A DNA stretch of 64,000 bases from Novosphingobium sp. ST904 (GTDB lineage: Bacteria; Pseudomonadota; Alphaproteobacteria; Sphingomonadales; Sphingomonadaceae), in NCBI RefSeq assembly GCF_001298105.1, contig NZ_LGJH01000149.1, positions 1 to 64,000 on the forward strand. Direction: 5' to 3'. The notes under the pieces were generated by a model that ran no database searches, was not told where the DNA came from, and worked only from the letters and a program-made list of their open reading frames with translations. Both the position numbers and the translations under genes were made by a program. Within the stretch, counting starts at the first letter, position 1. Each line of letters starts with the position of its first letter. Shown here piece after piece: positions 19,059 through 27,945 of the stretch.

Positions 19059-19062
19059 CGAA

Positions 19063-19335
19063 TCACCGATCGGCGTTGCGCACCGTAAACGGCACGATCT
19101 GTCCTCGCCCCTTGGGCGACGTAGATCGGCGGGTTGGATGGCGCGGCGGGCATGTCGGTTGAACCTGTCTGAGGCGTTCGATGTATGATTCGAGGTCGGA
19201 CATAGTGTACCGAATGGCGCGTCCGATCAAAACGTAGTGCAACAGCCCATTCTGACGGGCTTTGCGGAGGGTGCGCGTGCAAACTCGCAATCGCGCCGCA
19301 GCTTCGGCTTCGGTAAGGAGAAGCTGATCGCTCAT
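19063..19335 (-). CDS. Excisionase-like winged-helix DNA-binding protein
   Basis: A 90-residue protein with a MerR-like/excisionase helix-turn-helix (LLLTEAEAAARLRVCTRTL, then GRAIRYTMSDLESYIERL), the form of DNA-binding 'AlpA/Xis' proteins next to integrases. ATG 19335 overlaps the methyltransferase stop as ATGA, which fixes the start; an earlier ATG at 19353 is less likely. It probably directs excision together with the integrase 4 bp downstream. Confidence 0.75.
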   Translation of the reverse strand: MSDQLLLTEAEAAARLRVCTRTLRKARQNGLLHYVLIGRAIRYTMSDLESYIERLRQVQPTCPPRHPTRRSTSPKGRGQIVPFTVRNADR

Positions 19336-20060
19336 GCCTGCCATTGCTCCCACGCCGAAGTGATGCGCTCGACAGCGGTGGCAAAGTGCCTGGGGTTCTT
19401 TTCGATGCCCGTGAAGATCTTGCCTTGGCGGATCGCGGCAACGCCGGTTGAGCCGGTGCCCATGAAGGGATCAATCAAGGTGCGGCCCGCGAGATTGCGC
19501 ATGATCTTGTCCATCACGTCGAGCGGCTTGACCGTAGGGTGGCCGAACACCTTCGCCGGCATGGTGCCCGACGACACCCAGCGGTGCATATCGTGATGCT
19601 CGCCCACCGGGTGGAAGCCCGGGTTCCATGCGTGAACGAACGGCTCCACGTCCGCGAGATAGTGCTTGTTCCGCATGGGGCTGGGGTTCTTCTTGATCCA
19701 GCCCAGCAGGCAGAACCGCTTGTATCGCGGGTTGAGGTAGCCGAGCAGCTCGGGAAGCTGATCGTTATGGCAGAAGACCACGATGGAACCTGCCAGCAGC
19801 GGGTTGATGATCGACATTTCGAAGCCCTGGTCGAGTTCTTCGGTAACGATCTGGTCGCTGGCGCCGCGCGCCTTTCGGAACGCGCCGCCGCCGCTGTTGT
19901 CGAACCTATACGGCGGGTCCATGAACTCGGCGTCGAAGCGGCCGAGGCTATCCCGGATCCAGTATGCATCCGCGCAGTACAGCGTGTGCGGGCCGATCTT
20001 GACAACAGTCCTATCGCCGCCCGGCGCGCCGGGATCGAAGCCGATGAAAGAAGCCTGCAT
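19332..20060 (-). CDS. Phage DNA methyltransferase, beta-type (N6-Ade/N4-Cyt)
   Basis: AdoMet-dependent DNA methylase of 242 residues. The catalytic motif IV comes first (EFMDPPYRFD, DPPY at 48-51) and the AdoMet motif I near the C-terminus (LIDPFMGTGSTGVAAI), the order of group-beta amino-methyltransferases; DPPY favours N6-adenine. No endonuclease is adjacent, so it is an orphan enzyme, probably protecting phage DNA from host restriction or affecting regulation. It overlaps both neighbours by 1-4 bp. Confidence 0.88.
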   Translation of the reverse strand: MQASFIGFDPGAPGGDRTVVKIGPHTLYCADAYWIRDSLGRFDAEFMDPPYRFDNSGGGAFRKARGASDQIVTEELDQGFEMSIINPLLAGSIVVFCHNDQLPELLGYLNPRYKRFCLLGWIKKNPSPMRNKHYLADVEPFVHAWNPGFHPVGEHHDMHRWVSSGTMPAKVFGHPTVKPLDVMDKIMRNLAGRTLIDPFMGTGSTGVAAIRQGKIFTGIEKNPRHFATAVERITSAWEQWQA

Positions 20061-20332
20061 CAGAACCTCCGCGCCCGCTCGAGGAATTCCTCAAGCTTGT
20101 CGGGATGCGTGATCGCGGTGCCGTCCTGGTTGGCAAAGAAATAGCCGGGCAGCTCCGAGCCGTTCGGGCGCCCGCCCTCAATCCAGCCAAGCTTGCGCTT
20201 CTCCAGACTGCGGGCGGTGCGCCAGTTGCGTGCGCTCATGAGCTGGACGCCGAAACCGCAGCCGTCCTTCCGGTCGAAACCGGAAGTGCGGAGCATGGTC
20301 AGCTGGTCGAATGATAGTTTCACGGCCGACAT
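20060..20332 (-). CDS. Early phage protein of unknown function
   Basis: This 90-residue protein (SAVKLSFDQLTMLRTSGFDR) has mixed charge and no cysteine cluster or membrane segment. The stop overlaps the methyltransferase start (TGATG), so it belongs to the early operon. The GWIEGGRPNG segment might mark a small winged-helix or DNA-binding fold, but I do not recognise the family. Confidence 0.65.
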   Translation of the reverse strand: MSAVKLSFDQLTMLRTSGFDRKDGCGFGVQLMSARNWRTARSLEKRKLGWIEGGRPNGSELPGYFFANQDGTAITHPDKLEEFLERARRF

Positions 20333-20396
20333 GGTCGAGTGCTCCGGCCAGCGGGACGACGGATGGTGGCGGCGCTGAACAGATCAAGCATTTCGA

Positions 20397-20914
20397 TCAC
20401 GCGGCTTCTCCCAGCAGTTGGGCCGGGGTCGGCCAGTTCCAGAAGCCCTGCGCGCCGCGCATCGGGACGGGGGTCGCCCATTCTTCGACCTCAAGCATTG
20501 GCCATCCGAAAAGGGCGTGTTCCTTGCGGTCGCTGTCGTTGACGTAGGGGACGCCGAATTCTTCAGCGATCTCGGCCGCCGGGCGGGGCTCGCCGAGAAT
20601 GGCAGTGCCGATGCCGGCGGCGATCGGCAGATGGTCCTGGTATGGCATCCACGCGCGGCGCAGGATCGGGAGGGCAGCGCGGGCCTTAAGGCACGTCTGC
20701 GCGGTGGCGAGTGCCATGTCGGCGTCGCTGTGGCGGGCGCGGATTGCGTGATAGATGTTGCATGCCTCGGTGCGAACGACCTCGCGGGCGCGGCGTGGAT
20801 GACGATACGCTGTCCGATGAGCGAGCGCGGGGCGCGCCAGCTTCGGAATTCATAGGGCTTGGCGCCCGTGACGATCAGCGATGCCCATGGCTGGTGGACG
20901 GTGAGCGCTTTCAT
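20397..20914 (-). CDS. ASCH-domain protein, apparent frameshift
   Basis: The N-terminus (MKALTVHQPWASLIVTGAKP, with YEFRSW and IVIHAA) is a clear ASCH domain, a PUA-like fold proposed to bind RNA or modified nucleotides. The frame is lost near 20785. One extra C there restores REVVRTEACNIYHAIRARHS and a normal C-terminus (FGWPMLEVEEWATPVPM, ending LLGEAA at 20397), giving about 172 residues. ATG 20914 overlaps the upstream stop (ATGA). The intact downstream part argues for a recent or artefactual lesion. Confidence 0.7.
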
Positions 20915-21477
20915 CGCGAGGCCTCCCCGGCAAACCACTCCGGCTTGGGGAAGCGACTGGTGAAGACGTATCCTTCGCTTTCGGTCGAATCGAGATTTTC
21001 AGCCTCGGGCCAATTGGCGAGAATTTCCGCTTCATCATCGGCGTAGGCGACGACGATATGGTATCCAAAGCCCTCGCCACTCACCCAATACGGGTGCTTT
21101 ATGGGCCAATTCACCGGGCGCGAATCGTCAACGGGAAGTTGGAAGCGGCAGCGAATCATACGAGGTCGCTCGTCTGCCGGCGCGAGAGGGCAGCGGCGCC
21201 CACCTCGCCCTTCACATGGTTGCGGGCGTTTCCGGCCGCAGTCCATGCAGGTAAGCAATTCCTCGAAATGGATGTGCGGCTCGGACGGGCGTCGTGCCCG
21301 CTTGCCTTCTGCGAAATCGATTTCGTGCAGAATGCGGTTGGCTATCGCGCGGGCCTGACGCTTCGGAATGCCAAGGATAAGGCACTTTCCGTGTGCGGGT
21401 TCGCCGGTATCCCGGAAGGCGGAGATCTGGATATCTCCGCCGCCAAGATTTTCGATCCAGATGCTTGAGCGCTTCAT
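20911..21477 (-). CDS. Early phage hypothetical protein, possibly two-domain
   Basis: A 188-residue protein from ATG 21477, which overlaps the upstream stop (ATGA). The first part (SSIWIENLGGGDIQISAF, ILHEIDFAEGKRARR) is followed by a cysteine cluster (CMDCGRKRPQPC) and then a C-terminal half (MIRCRFQLPVDDSRPVNWPI, FGYHIVVAYADDEAE, FTSRFPKPEWF) that resembles small stand-alone proteins I recall from other sphingomonad phages. It may therefore be a fusion of two small early proteins. Function is unknown. Confidence 0.6.
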   Translation of the reverse strand: MKRSSIWIENLGGGDIQISAFRDTGEPAHGKCLILGIPKRQARAIANRILHEIDFAEGKRARRPSEPHIHFEELLTCMDCGRKRPQPCEGRGGRRCPLAPADERPRMIRCRFQLPVDDSRPVNWPIKHPYWVSGEGFGYHIVVAYADDEAEILANWPEAENLDSTESEGYVFTSRFPKPEWFAGEASR

Positions 21478-22160
21478 GCGGCACCGCCTTCCGGTGCGGA
21501 CGCGATCATGAAGTTCGTCTCGCCCCATTTCGCGGCGTTGCGCAGCAGCTGCTCCGCGTGTTCAGCGAACATCACCTTTGTCTGATAGTGACCCCAGCTG
21601 AACTGCACACCGCCCCCACCGCCCAGCGGCTTCATCATCGGGTTGGCGGCAATGCCGATCCATCCGCTGATATGCTTTCGCGCGGCAGCGGCGCAGAGTT
21701 CGTCGAAGGCCATATCCCAGTCGGCCTGACCACCTTTATACAGGTCGTCCTTGGTGCGTTCGTCCAGGCTGGACACCAATGCGCGCAGAGGTTCCGGGAA
21801 GTCTTCGTGCTCATCCGCGTATTCGAATATCTCGGCGATAGCTTCCGGAGCGGGCGACACAGGGAATGGCCACATCCCTTCGATCCGCACGCTGGCGTCG
21901 ATAAGGCGTTGGTAGATGTCAGCCTCGGCGGGTTTCGCGGGCTGAGGCGCGTAGCGCTGGCCGCAGAACGGGCAGAATGTCGGGGCCGCGATGACAGGGC
22001 CGACGCGCTTGCGGGTTTCGATCTTGCTGGTCGCGATCTTGGGGAGGGCCCGCATGGGGCCGCCATCGCGCGGGATCGTGAAGGTGACGTCGATCTCGGT
22101 GTTATGCTTTTTGAGCATCTCGTTGAATTTCGAGAGGCAGGTGCATTCTTGGTGTGTCAT
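21474..22160 (-). CDS. Early phage hypothetical protein with zinc-ribbon
   Basis: 228 residues. A two-Cys knuckle (FCPFCGQRY, about 62-70), with more cysteines at the N-terminus (CTCL), suggests a zinc ribbon. The rest is an acidic helical region (IYQRLIDASVRIEGMWPF) and a Gly-rich segment (KPLGGGGGVQFSWG). It is coupled to the next gene by ATGA. It resembles Lar-like restriction-alleviation proteins only in having an N-terminal CPFC knuckle, so no function is assigned. Confidence 0.6.
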   Translation of the reverse strand: MTHQECTCLSKFNEMLKKHNTEIDVTFTIPRDGGPMRALPKIATSKIETRKRVGPVIAAPTFCPFCGQRYAPQPAKPAEADIYQRLIDASVRIEGMWPFPVSPAPEAIAEIFEYADEHEDFPEPLRALVSSLDERTKDDLYKGGQADWDMAFDELCAAAARKHISGWIGIAANPMMKPLGGGGGVQFSWGHYQTKVMFAEHAEQLLRNAAKWGETNFMIASAPEGGAA

Positions 22161-22186
22161 TTGCGGGGCACTCCTGGTTGGAAAAG

Positions 22187-22483
22187 TCAGTCGGCGCCGG
22201 CCGCGAGTTCGCGGTCGATGCGTTCGATTTCGGCGAGGCAGAGCGCGGCGGCCTGAACGGCCTTGCGGCGCACGCGGGTGAGTTCGGCGGGATTGGGGCG
22301 GCGGCTGAGCAGGTCGGCCGCGTCCAGCAGGAAGACATGGCCAAGGCGCAGCAGATGCTGGCGGGGCGCCGCGTCATCGGCATCGGCCGTGTGGCCGTAG
22401 CGCGTGATCTGGCGCTGACGTTCGGCCAGGACGGCGAGCGCGGCGGTCGAGACTTCTGCGAGTGGAGGGAGCGGGGTTTCCAT
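22187..22483 (-). CDS. Small helical early phage protein
   Basis: ATG 22483 gives 98 residues (METPLPPLAEVSTAALAVLA); the upstream extension to 22618 is Arg/Pro-rich and overlaps the previous small gene, so it is not used. The protein is helical, with ERQRQITRYGHTADADDAAP, a motif common in small phage proteins that include an 'ERQRQ...GwT..hDD' segment, and then two amphipathic helices. Function is unknown. Confidence 0.6.
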   Translation of the reverse strand: METPLPPLAEVSTAALAVLAERQRQITRYGHTADADDAAPRQHLLRLGHVFLLDAADLLSRRPNPAELTRVRRKAVQAAALCLAEIERIDRELAAGAD

Positions 22484-22485
22484 GG

Positions 22486-22664
22486 TCAGGCCCCCACGCG
22501 CATCAGATCGGCGACGGCCAGCTCGGCCCGGCGCGCGCCCATGTTCCACCAGAGATGGCGGCGGGTCGCCTTGCGGTAGGGGTTGGCCGGCGCGGCGCGT
22601 TCCGGAAGCGGGCGGCAATGACGGCGTCGCGTGCTTCGCGCTGGACGATTCGGGCCGTGGTCAT
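22486..22664 (-). CDS. Small basic early protein, apparent frameshift
   Basis: ATG 22664 overlaps the upstream stop (ATGA), like its neighbours, and begins TTARIVQREARDAVIAARF. The frame then goes off. Adding one G near 22603 continues it as ERAAPANPYRKATRRHLWW and ends GARRAELAVADLMRVGA at 22486, 2 bp before the next start. The restored product is about 59 residues, very basic, with a WW pair. I do not recognise it. The tight fit between neighbours supports the restored reading. Confidence 0.5.
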
Positions 22665-22861
22665 GCGCCGATCCACTTCGCGAGCTGGGCGCAGGCGCAG
22701 ATTAAGCCGAGCAAAGCGATTGCGGCGAAGTATGCCCGCGTCACGCTGGTGGCGAAGGGGCGAACAATACGGCGAAGGCGCGCATTTTCGGCGGGGGCGG
22801 CGGGATCAAGTTCCTGATCCCATGCCCATCCCTGAACCGCGATGCGGTGCCGGCGGCTCAC
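22661..22861 (-). CDS. Small single-pass membrane protein
   Basis: 66 residues: a polar N-terminus (RHRIAVQGWAWDQELDPAAP) followed by one C-terminal membrane helix (YFAAIALLGLICACAQLAKW). It is coupled by ATGA overlaps to the genes on both sides. Function is unknown; it is an early-operon member, not a late lysis gene. Confidence 0.6.
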   Translation of the reverse strand: MSRRHRIAVQGWAWDQELDPAAPAENARLRRIVRPFATSVTRAYFAAIALLGLICACAQLAKWIGA

Positions 22862-23067
22862 TGGACGGACCTTCCGGGCAGATCCTGCGCGTCATCAGGG
22901 CAATAGGCGTGGACGACATCGCCGATCACTTCGGTGCCCCAACCATCCGGCAGGGCATGGACGCAGCGGCGCTCCACAGTGCCGCAGGCGCTGCATTCGA
23001 ATTCGAAGGGCATCGGAAGCGCGGCGGCGCGCTGGGCAAGGGCGGGGTGTTTCAGGCGCATGTGCAT
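22858..23067 (-). CDS. Small putative zinc-binding protein
   Basis: 69 residues with cysteines in a zinc-ribbon-like arrangement (FECSACG ... RRCVHAL ... AYCPDD). Its stop overlaps the start of the membrane protein gene (ATGA). This could be a small DNA- or protein-binding early protein; the family is not recognised. Confidence 0.6.
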   Translation of the reverse strand: MHMRLKHPALAQRAAALPMPFEFECSACGTVERRCVHALPDGWGTEVIGDVVHAYCPDDAQDLPGRSVQ

Positions 23068-23077
23068 TCTCCCCGGC

Positions 23078-23266
23078 TCAGAGGCCGTTCCAGACGAAGT
23101 GGGCGGTGATGCCGATCGCCATGGCGAGCAGGCCCATGGCCGCGATCGCGGCGATGAAGGCGTGCAGCGCGAGCGACTTGGCGGGCGAAAGCGGGCGGCG
23201 CGCAGCCGGGTGGCGGGGCGCGCAGCGGAGGCAGGGGCAGTCAGACGGGTGGATGGTGCTTTTCAT
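23078..23266 (-). CDS. Small membrane protein with N-terminal CPC..C motif
   Basis: 62 residues. SDCPCLRCAPRH near the N-terminus could bind a metal. A membrane helix follows (ALHAFIAAIAAMGLLAMAIG). The start overlaps the upstream stop (TGATG). It resembles the preceding membrane ORF in size and placement, but function is unknown. Confidence 0.6.
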   Translation of the reverse strand: MKSTIHPSDCPCLRCAPRHPAARRPLSPAKSLALHAFIAAIAAMGLLAMAIGITAHFVWNGL

Positions 23267-23769
23267 CAGGCAGCACTCCTCAGGGCCTGAGCAGCGCGTT
23301 CGGCCTGCCAGGCGTGGTTGATGCGGGCGGTGTGGTGGATGGCGGGACCGGCGCGGCCGTCACCAAGGTGCCAGGCCAGTGCGAGCAGCAGGTGGCGCTG
23401 GTAGAGAAGGTCGTGGCTGTAGTTGCGCTGCAGCTCGGCTTCGGCGCGGCCGAGGGCGACGGACACCGCCTCGATCCGGGCGGCGAGCGTAGGCAGGCCG
23501 GGCGCTTCGCCCTCGCCCGTGACGATCCAGTGCCATTCGGCCGCCAGCAGCTTCCACGCGTCGAGATCGGCGCGGGCATCGGCTTCGTCCAGGCGCTTGG
23601 CCGCCACGAGCTGCGGGTACATTTCCTCCCGCCGGGCGACGGCGCGGCGGCATTGGCCCAACAGCTCCGGCCAGTCATGGCGGAAGATCGGGGCGTCCTC
23701 GCTGCCATCCGGCCGCCAGTCGTCGCTGCGCCAGATCACGATGGGTTCGAAAGGATCCTGCCGGCGCAT
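23266..23769 (-). CDS. Early phage hypothetical protein
   Basis: ATG 23769, overlapping the primase-helicase stop (TGATG), gives 167 residues (MRRQDPFEPIVIWRSDDWRP); the longer open frame to 24219 lies inside the helicase gene and is rejected. The body is helical with several Trp/His residues (ADLDAWKLLAAEWHWIVTG, LLYQRHLLLALAWHLGDG). No motif is recognised. Its place right after the helicase suggests a role in replication. Confidence 0.6.
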   Translation of the reverse strand: MRRQDPFEPIVIWRSDDWRPDGSEDAPIFRHDWPELLGQCRRAVARREEMYPQLVAAKRLDEADARADLDAWKLLAAEWHWIVTGEGEAPGLPTLAARIEAVSVALGRAEAELQRNYSHDLLYQRHLLLALAWHLGDGRAGPAIHHTARINHAWQAERAAQALRSAA

Positions 23770-26416
23770 CAGATGACCCTCCCGGCGTCGAGAGGCTGCG
23801 CGAACACCCAGCAGGACATGACCTTGTCCGCAGGGTTGTTGACGTTCTTGTTCGCGATCCATTTGCGCGACTTCGAATTGCGCAGCAGCTTCTTGAGCTG
23901 GTCCATGTTCGGCGGCGGAAAACCGGCGTTGCGGCACCGCGCTTCGAAATCGACCAGGTTGATGGCGATCAGCTTGTCCGGGGTGCGGCTCTGGTTGACC
24001 GACTTGCCATCGACGTGATCGTCCGGCTTTTCGCGGCCGAGCAGCCACTGCACCTTTTCCCAGAAATCGGAGACGGTGGGATGATCGCCGCCGCAGGCGT
24101 TCTGGCGATCGAGCGCCATCTGATCGACCAGTTGCAGGGTTTCCTCGATCCATTCGGGCTGGATCACGGGGAACAGGCCCTGCAGCGCTTCGACCCCGGC
24201 GGCGAGCTGGCTGTGGCACTTGATGGGGCGCGTGTTGTTCAGGCCCTCAACCCGCCTGGGCATGTCCTGGTCGTGATGGGTGAAGCGTTCGAAGAAGTAC
24301 GAGAGGTACTTGGCCTCCTGCCGGATCACGTGAACGATCGTCCCCGACAGTTCTTCGATGGGCCAGTTTTCCAGCTTTACCGCTGCCGTCTTGGTGGCGG
24401 CCGACCAGCGCGACTTATCGACGTCCATCGACATGAGGCGTTCGAGCACGGCGGGAATCGCATCGATCCGCTCGTTCTGCATGAGGTAGATCGAACCGAG
24501 GAACGGGGGTTCCACCGTCTCGAAACCGCCGGTCTTCTGGCCGGTGCCGCGCGGCGAGCGGCCGTTGTAGAGCACCAGCAGCTCGTTGTAGTCGAACTGC
24601 TTGAAGCCCTTCCCCTTGTCATCGTCGCGGCCGCCTTCGATCAGGCCGACCGGGAGGTTCGCCACCTTCATCAGGTTGCGGGCGAGGAAGGCGACGGTGC
24701 CCTTGTTCGGGTCAAACCCTTCGTACCCGGCGCGGCCAGCCAGCTTCCACAGGAACTCGATCAGGGTGGACTTGCCGCGCCGGGCAAGCCCGTGACTTCA
24801 AGGAAGCCGAGGGACTTGTGCCGTTCGCGGATCTGCACCGCGAAGAACGACATCGTGAAGAATGCGAGCGCGGCCAGCCCCTTGGGACCAAAGGCGGTCC
24901 ACAGCGCCGGAACCCAATCGAATGCGATCTTGTCCGCATCGTAATCGATATCGAGCATCCGCTCCGAGCTGCGGAGCTTCACGGCCTGCTTGCCGAAATC
25001 GAAGTATTTTTCCTGATTGAGCGCCACCAGGCGGCCTTCGCGCACGGCAATATCGCCCAGCAGCCAAGCCCGGTGAGCGGCCGAGTAACCCGTGAAGGGA
25101 ATGGGCTCGACCACCTTGAGCGCGCGGGTCTGGTTCCGGATGATCCGGTCCAGCTGATCGCCGCTGCCGGTCCACGTGCCGGCGAACGCCATGAGGCGCT
25201 TCTTGAATTCGCCCGAGTTGGCGCAGGCCGAGGATGAGAACCGCGCCTTCACGGTGGGTTCGGCGCCGGGGAAATCGATCTGGAGGAAGTAGTTCGTCTC
25301 GTCCGCGATCTCGTCCCGCTCACGATAGAGCAGGCGGAAGGCGCAATTCGCGATCTCTTCGATCAGCAGGTTGCGCTTTTCGCCCTCTTCGTAGGAGACC
25401 TTGCACCACCACAGGGTGTTCTTGTGGCGGAAGTCGAACGAGGCCAGCGCGCGCCGCTCGTGCAGCATCTTGGCCTTTTCGCGCGGCGATTCGGCGATGG
25501 TGACCGCACCGTTCCAGAGGAAGGTGTCGATCGCATCGGGCCCCAAAGGCGCCCGGTCCTTTTCTCCGCGCCATTCCAGATGATCGAGGAGAAGATCGTT
25601 CCAGTCCTTGGTCGTGCCTTCGCCATCGGGGCGCACCTGTGCGGCGGTGGCATCCCAGCCTTCCGCCTTGGCCCGCTTCACGAACCGGCGGGACCATTGG
25701 ACGCCCGCTTCTCCGGGATCGAAAGCGAAGACCAGGCGCGGCCGGGTGGCGCGCTTGATCTCCTGCAGGGCGCTGCGCAGCATCGTCAGGAAATGTTCGG
25801 GCCAGAAGCTGCACGACATCGCCGAAACGGCGGTCAGGTGCGCGCCCTGGTGCAGGGCGACGGCGTTGAAGATGCCTTCTGTGATCCAGATGTCATCAGC
25901 GCGGGCGAGTTCGTCCAGCGTGATCTTCGGCGGAATCCAGCAATGGCCGCCCGGCTTTCCGCCGTAGGCGAAATGCGCCTTGCCTTTGAAGCGGCCCGGC
26001 TTGTCGATGATCCGTTCCCAATAGGTATCGCCCACCGGGAAGCGCACGGTCGCGCTGGTTTCGTGCGTCTTGCTGTCGCGGTAGAGTTCCTGCGTGTAGG
26101 AACCGCGCAGCAGGCGCAGATCGAGGCCGCGCTCGTTGGAAAGATAGGCATCGGCGGCGGCGTGCGGATCCTTCTCCGTGGCCGGGTACCGCTTGGACCA
26201 ATCTTCGAACAGATCGGGCAGCAGGTTGCGGACGCTGTCTTCCCAGCGGCAATTGCCCTGCCGGCCACAGCGCACGATCTTCGGCTCTTTCGCGGCGCAG
26301 AAGACCTCGGCCTTCTTGCAATCCGGGCAAATGCCCTCCTGCATCCATTCGCCGGACGTCTTCTTGAACTTGAAGCGTGCCTGCAGGCCTTTGATGATGT
26401 CGTCTTGGAGGCTCAC
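23769..26416 (-). CDS. Phage primase-helicase, frameshift inside Walker A
   Basis: The N-terminal part (26416 down to about 24775) has a primase-type zinc ribbon (CPDCKKAEVFC, KIVRCGRQGNCRWED), a Toprim-like core (DDIWITEGIFNAVALHQGAH; RLVFAFDPGEAGVQWSRRF) and the start of a helicase domain. It stops just after EVTGLPGA. One added G near 24775 turns the sequence into GLPGAGKSTLIEFLWKL, a perfect Walker A, and leads into the frame that ends at 23769 (NYSC-terminal part begins KVANLPVGLIEGGRDDDKGK). The whole product would be about 882 residues and would replicate the phage genome, replacing the P2 gpA system. Confidence 0.8.
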
Positions 26417-26643
26417 TGGAGGAGGCCCTCCATGATCGCCTTGCAGCGACCTTCCGCGTGAACGACCTCGGCGATGATCCGAGCCGCATCATCGTTCTCA
26501 AGCTTGCCGGCCTTGTGCAGCGCGATGACGCGATCGACGATCGCCACGCCGGCTGTCACGTAGATTTCAAGGCATTCGGAATAGCCTTTCATCTCGCGGT
26601 GGGTGCGCCCTGTACGGCGACTGATGGTGCGGAAAATACGCAA
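26413..26643 (-). CDS. Small helical early protein upstream of the primase
   Basis: 76 residues, mostly helical and charged (VTAGVAIVDRVIALHKAGKL, DDAARIIAEVVHAEGRC). Its stop overlaps the primase start (ATGA), so it is translated together with replication. Function is unknown. Confidence 0.6.
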   Translation of the reverse strand: MRIFRTISRRTGRTHREMKGYSECLEIYVTAGVAIVDRVIALHKAGKLENDDAARIIAEVVHAEGRCKAIMEGLLQ

Positions 26644-26717
26644 AGGTTCCCCCTCGGCCGGATCGCGGCCGTTAAAATTTACGGGTTGTGGGATGGGTGG
26701 GCCGGGCTGGCGGCGGG

Positions 26718-27092
26718 CTAGGTGCCGAACATGCTCAACTGGTCGGGATCGCCGTCGCTACTGTCCCGCGTGGGGGGCAGCACTTGCGGGATCTGGTCGC
26801 TGGGGCACTGCGGCAGGTCCAAGCCCTCGCGCCTGATCAGGCTGGGGTTGAACGTGTGAACGAAGGCGATTTCGGCCATGTAGGTCATGCCGCACCCGGT
26901 GTTCGTGCAGTGGCAATGGATGTGCTTCACCGTGGGCGTATGGCGCACGCTGCGGCGGATGAAGGCCGGGGCCTCGCACACCGGGCAGATGATCAGCGCG
27001 CTGTCCTTGGCCGGGGCACCGCCCGATCGCAGGCGGAATTCCAGCGGCGCATAGATCAGCGGTTTACCGTGAAGGATGCCTTCGCCGCTCAT
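26718..27092 (-). CDS. Ogr/Delta-like zinc-finger late-gene activator
   Basis: 124 residues with the Ogr/Delta signature: CPVCEAPAFIRRSVRHTP, then IHCHCTNTGCGMTYMAE. In P2 and satellite P4, such short zinc-binding proteins activate late promoters through the RNA polymerase alpha subunit. The C-terminal tail (PQVLPPTRDSSDGDPDQLSM) is longer than in P2 Ogr. Its location in the early operon rather than next to gene D differs from P2. Confidence 0.8.
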   Translation of the reverse strand: MSGEGILHGKPLIYAPLEFRLRSGGAPAKDSALIICPVCEAPAFIRRSVRHTPTVKHIHCHCTNTGCGMTYMAEIAFVHTFNPSLIRREGLDLPQCPSDQIPQVLPPTRDSSDGDPDQLSMFGT

Positions 27093-27544
27093 ACGTTGTC
27101 CCCCTGTTCGGCGCGGTCGAGGGAGGCGAGTCCATCCGTCAGGCTGTCGATCGCCTCGTGCACTTCCTTTCGCGCCCGGCGGCGGGCGCGAGGATCGCCT
27201 GATCCGCTGGCGGTGATGAGCGCAGCCACCGCTTCACCCGTTTCCTTTGCCGCCTTGCCTGCCACGGAAACGAGGCAGTGATCGGGCGTATCGCGGGCAG
27301 CGAGGTCAAGGCGCAGCGCATGGAGGCGGTGGAACGGCGCGTGATCGCCGCCACGTTCCATAAATGCATGATCAAGGCGTTCCGCGTCGATCAGGCGGAT
27401 TTCGGTTTCGCAGTCCGGATCCGACCAGTTGCGCACGCTGCGCTCGGAAACGCCGCAGATGGCGGCGCAACGATCCCATCCGATCACGGCTGCAATTTGG
27501 GTCAGCGTGCGCTGGTACGTGAGGGGCTCGCGCAGCTTGGTCAT
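27089..27544 (-). CDS. CII-like phage regulatory protein
   Basis: 151 residues with an N-terminal helix-turn-helix (QIAAVIGWDRCAAICGVSER, SVRNWSDPDCE) and a long helical C-terminus. Composition and place in the operon resemble the CII regulators of P2-like phages such as 186 (Phage_CP76 family), which help set up lysogeny. This identification is from pattern memory. It overlaps the Ogr-like gene by 4 bp. Confidence 0.6.
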   Translation of the reverse strand: MTKLREPLTYQRTLTQIAAVIGWDRCAAICGVSERSVRNWSDPDCETEIRLIDAERLDHAFMERGGDHAPFHRLHALRLDLAARDTPDHCLVSVAGKAAKETGEAVAALITASGSGDPRARRRARKEVHEAIDSLTDGLASLDRAEQGDNV

Positions 27545-27945
27545 ATTTTGATGCCTTCGTATGCGAAAATGATCATGCCATCGCGAACCTCAATGGCGTC
27601 TATGCCAAGGGCGGTCCGGTTGCAGAACGTGAAGTGCTGGAGGGAAACCACACTAGGAAGGTGGACCCGGTAGCTATTGCGATAAGCCTGCACGCGGTAA
27701 TCCCAATCCGCGCCAGTGACGAAGCGGAGCGCGCATTTGCCCAGATCATCCCCTTTGCCGATGAATAACTGGGCGCTTGCTTGCCCGCCTTTGAGGCCGG
27801 CAGATCGCGCCAGTTGCGCGCCCACGTAAATCGTGAGGCACGGCGAGGGCGGCGAATCCTTCCATTGCAGGACGATCCTATCGGGTTCGACGGGGAAAGG
27901 CTTTGGTTGATCAACCAGCCTGCGGCGGACGCGACTGAAGCTCAT
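27541..27945 (-). CDS. Early phage hypothetical protein
   Basis: ATG 27945 overlaps the Cro-like stop (ATGA) and gives 134 residues (SFSRVRRRLVDQPKPFPVEP). The rest is beta-rich (DRIVLQWKDSPPSPCLTIYV, DWDYRVQAYRNSYRVHLPSV), suggesting a small sandwich or barrel. A longer frame to 28032 would run through the Cro-like gene. Function is unknown. Confidence 0.55.
   Translation of the reverse strand: MSFSRVRRRLVDQPKPFPVEPDRIVLQWKDSPPSPCLTIYVGAQLARSAGLKGGQASAQLFIGKGDDLGKCALRFVTGADWDYRVQAYRNSYRVHLPSVVSLQHFTFCNRTALGIDAIEVRDGMIIFAYEGIKI

Noticed and set aside
20178-20387. Alternative minus-strand ORF over the 90-residue early gene
   Set aside because: The other frame has the TGATG coupling to the methylase and a better protein composition.
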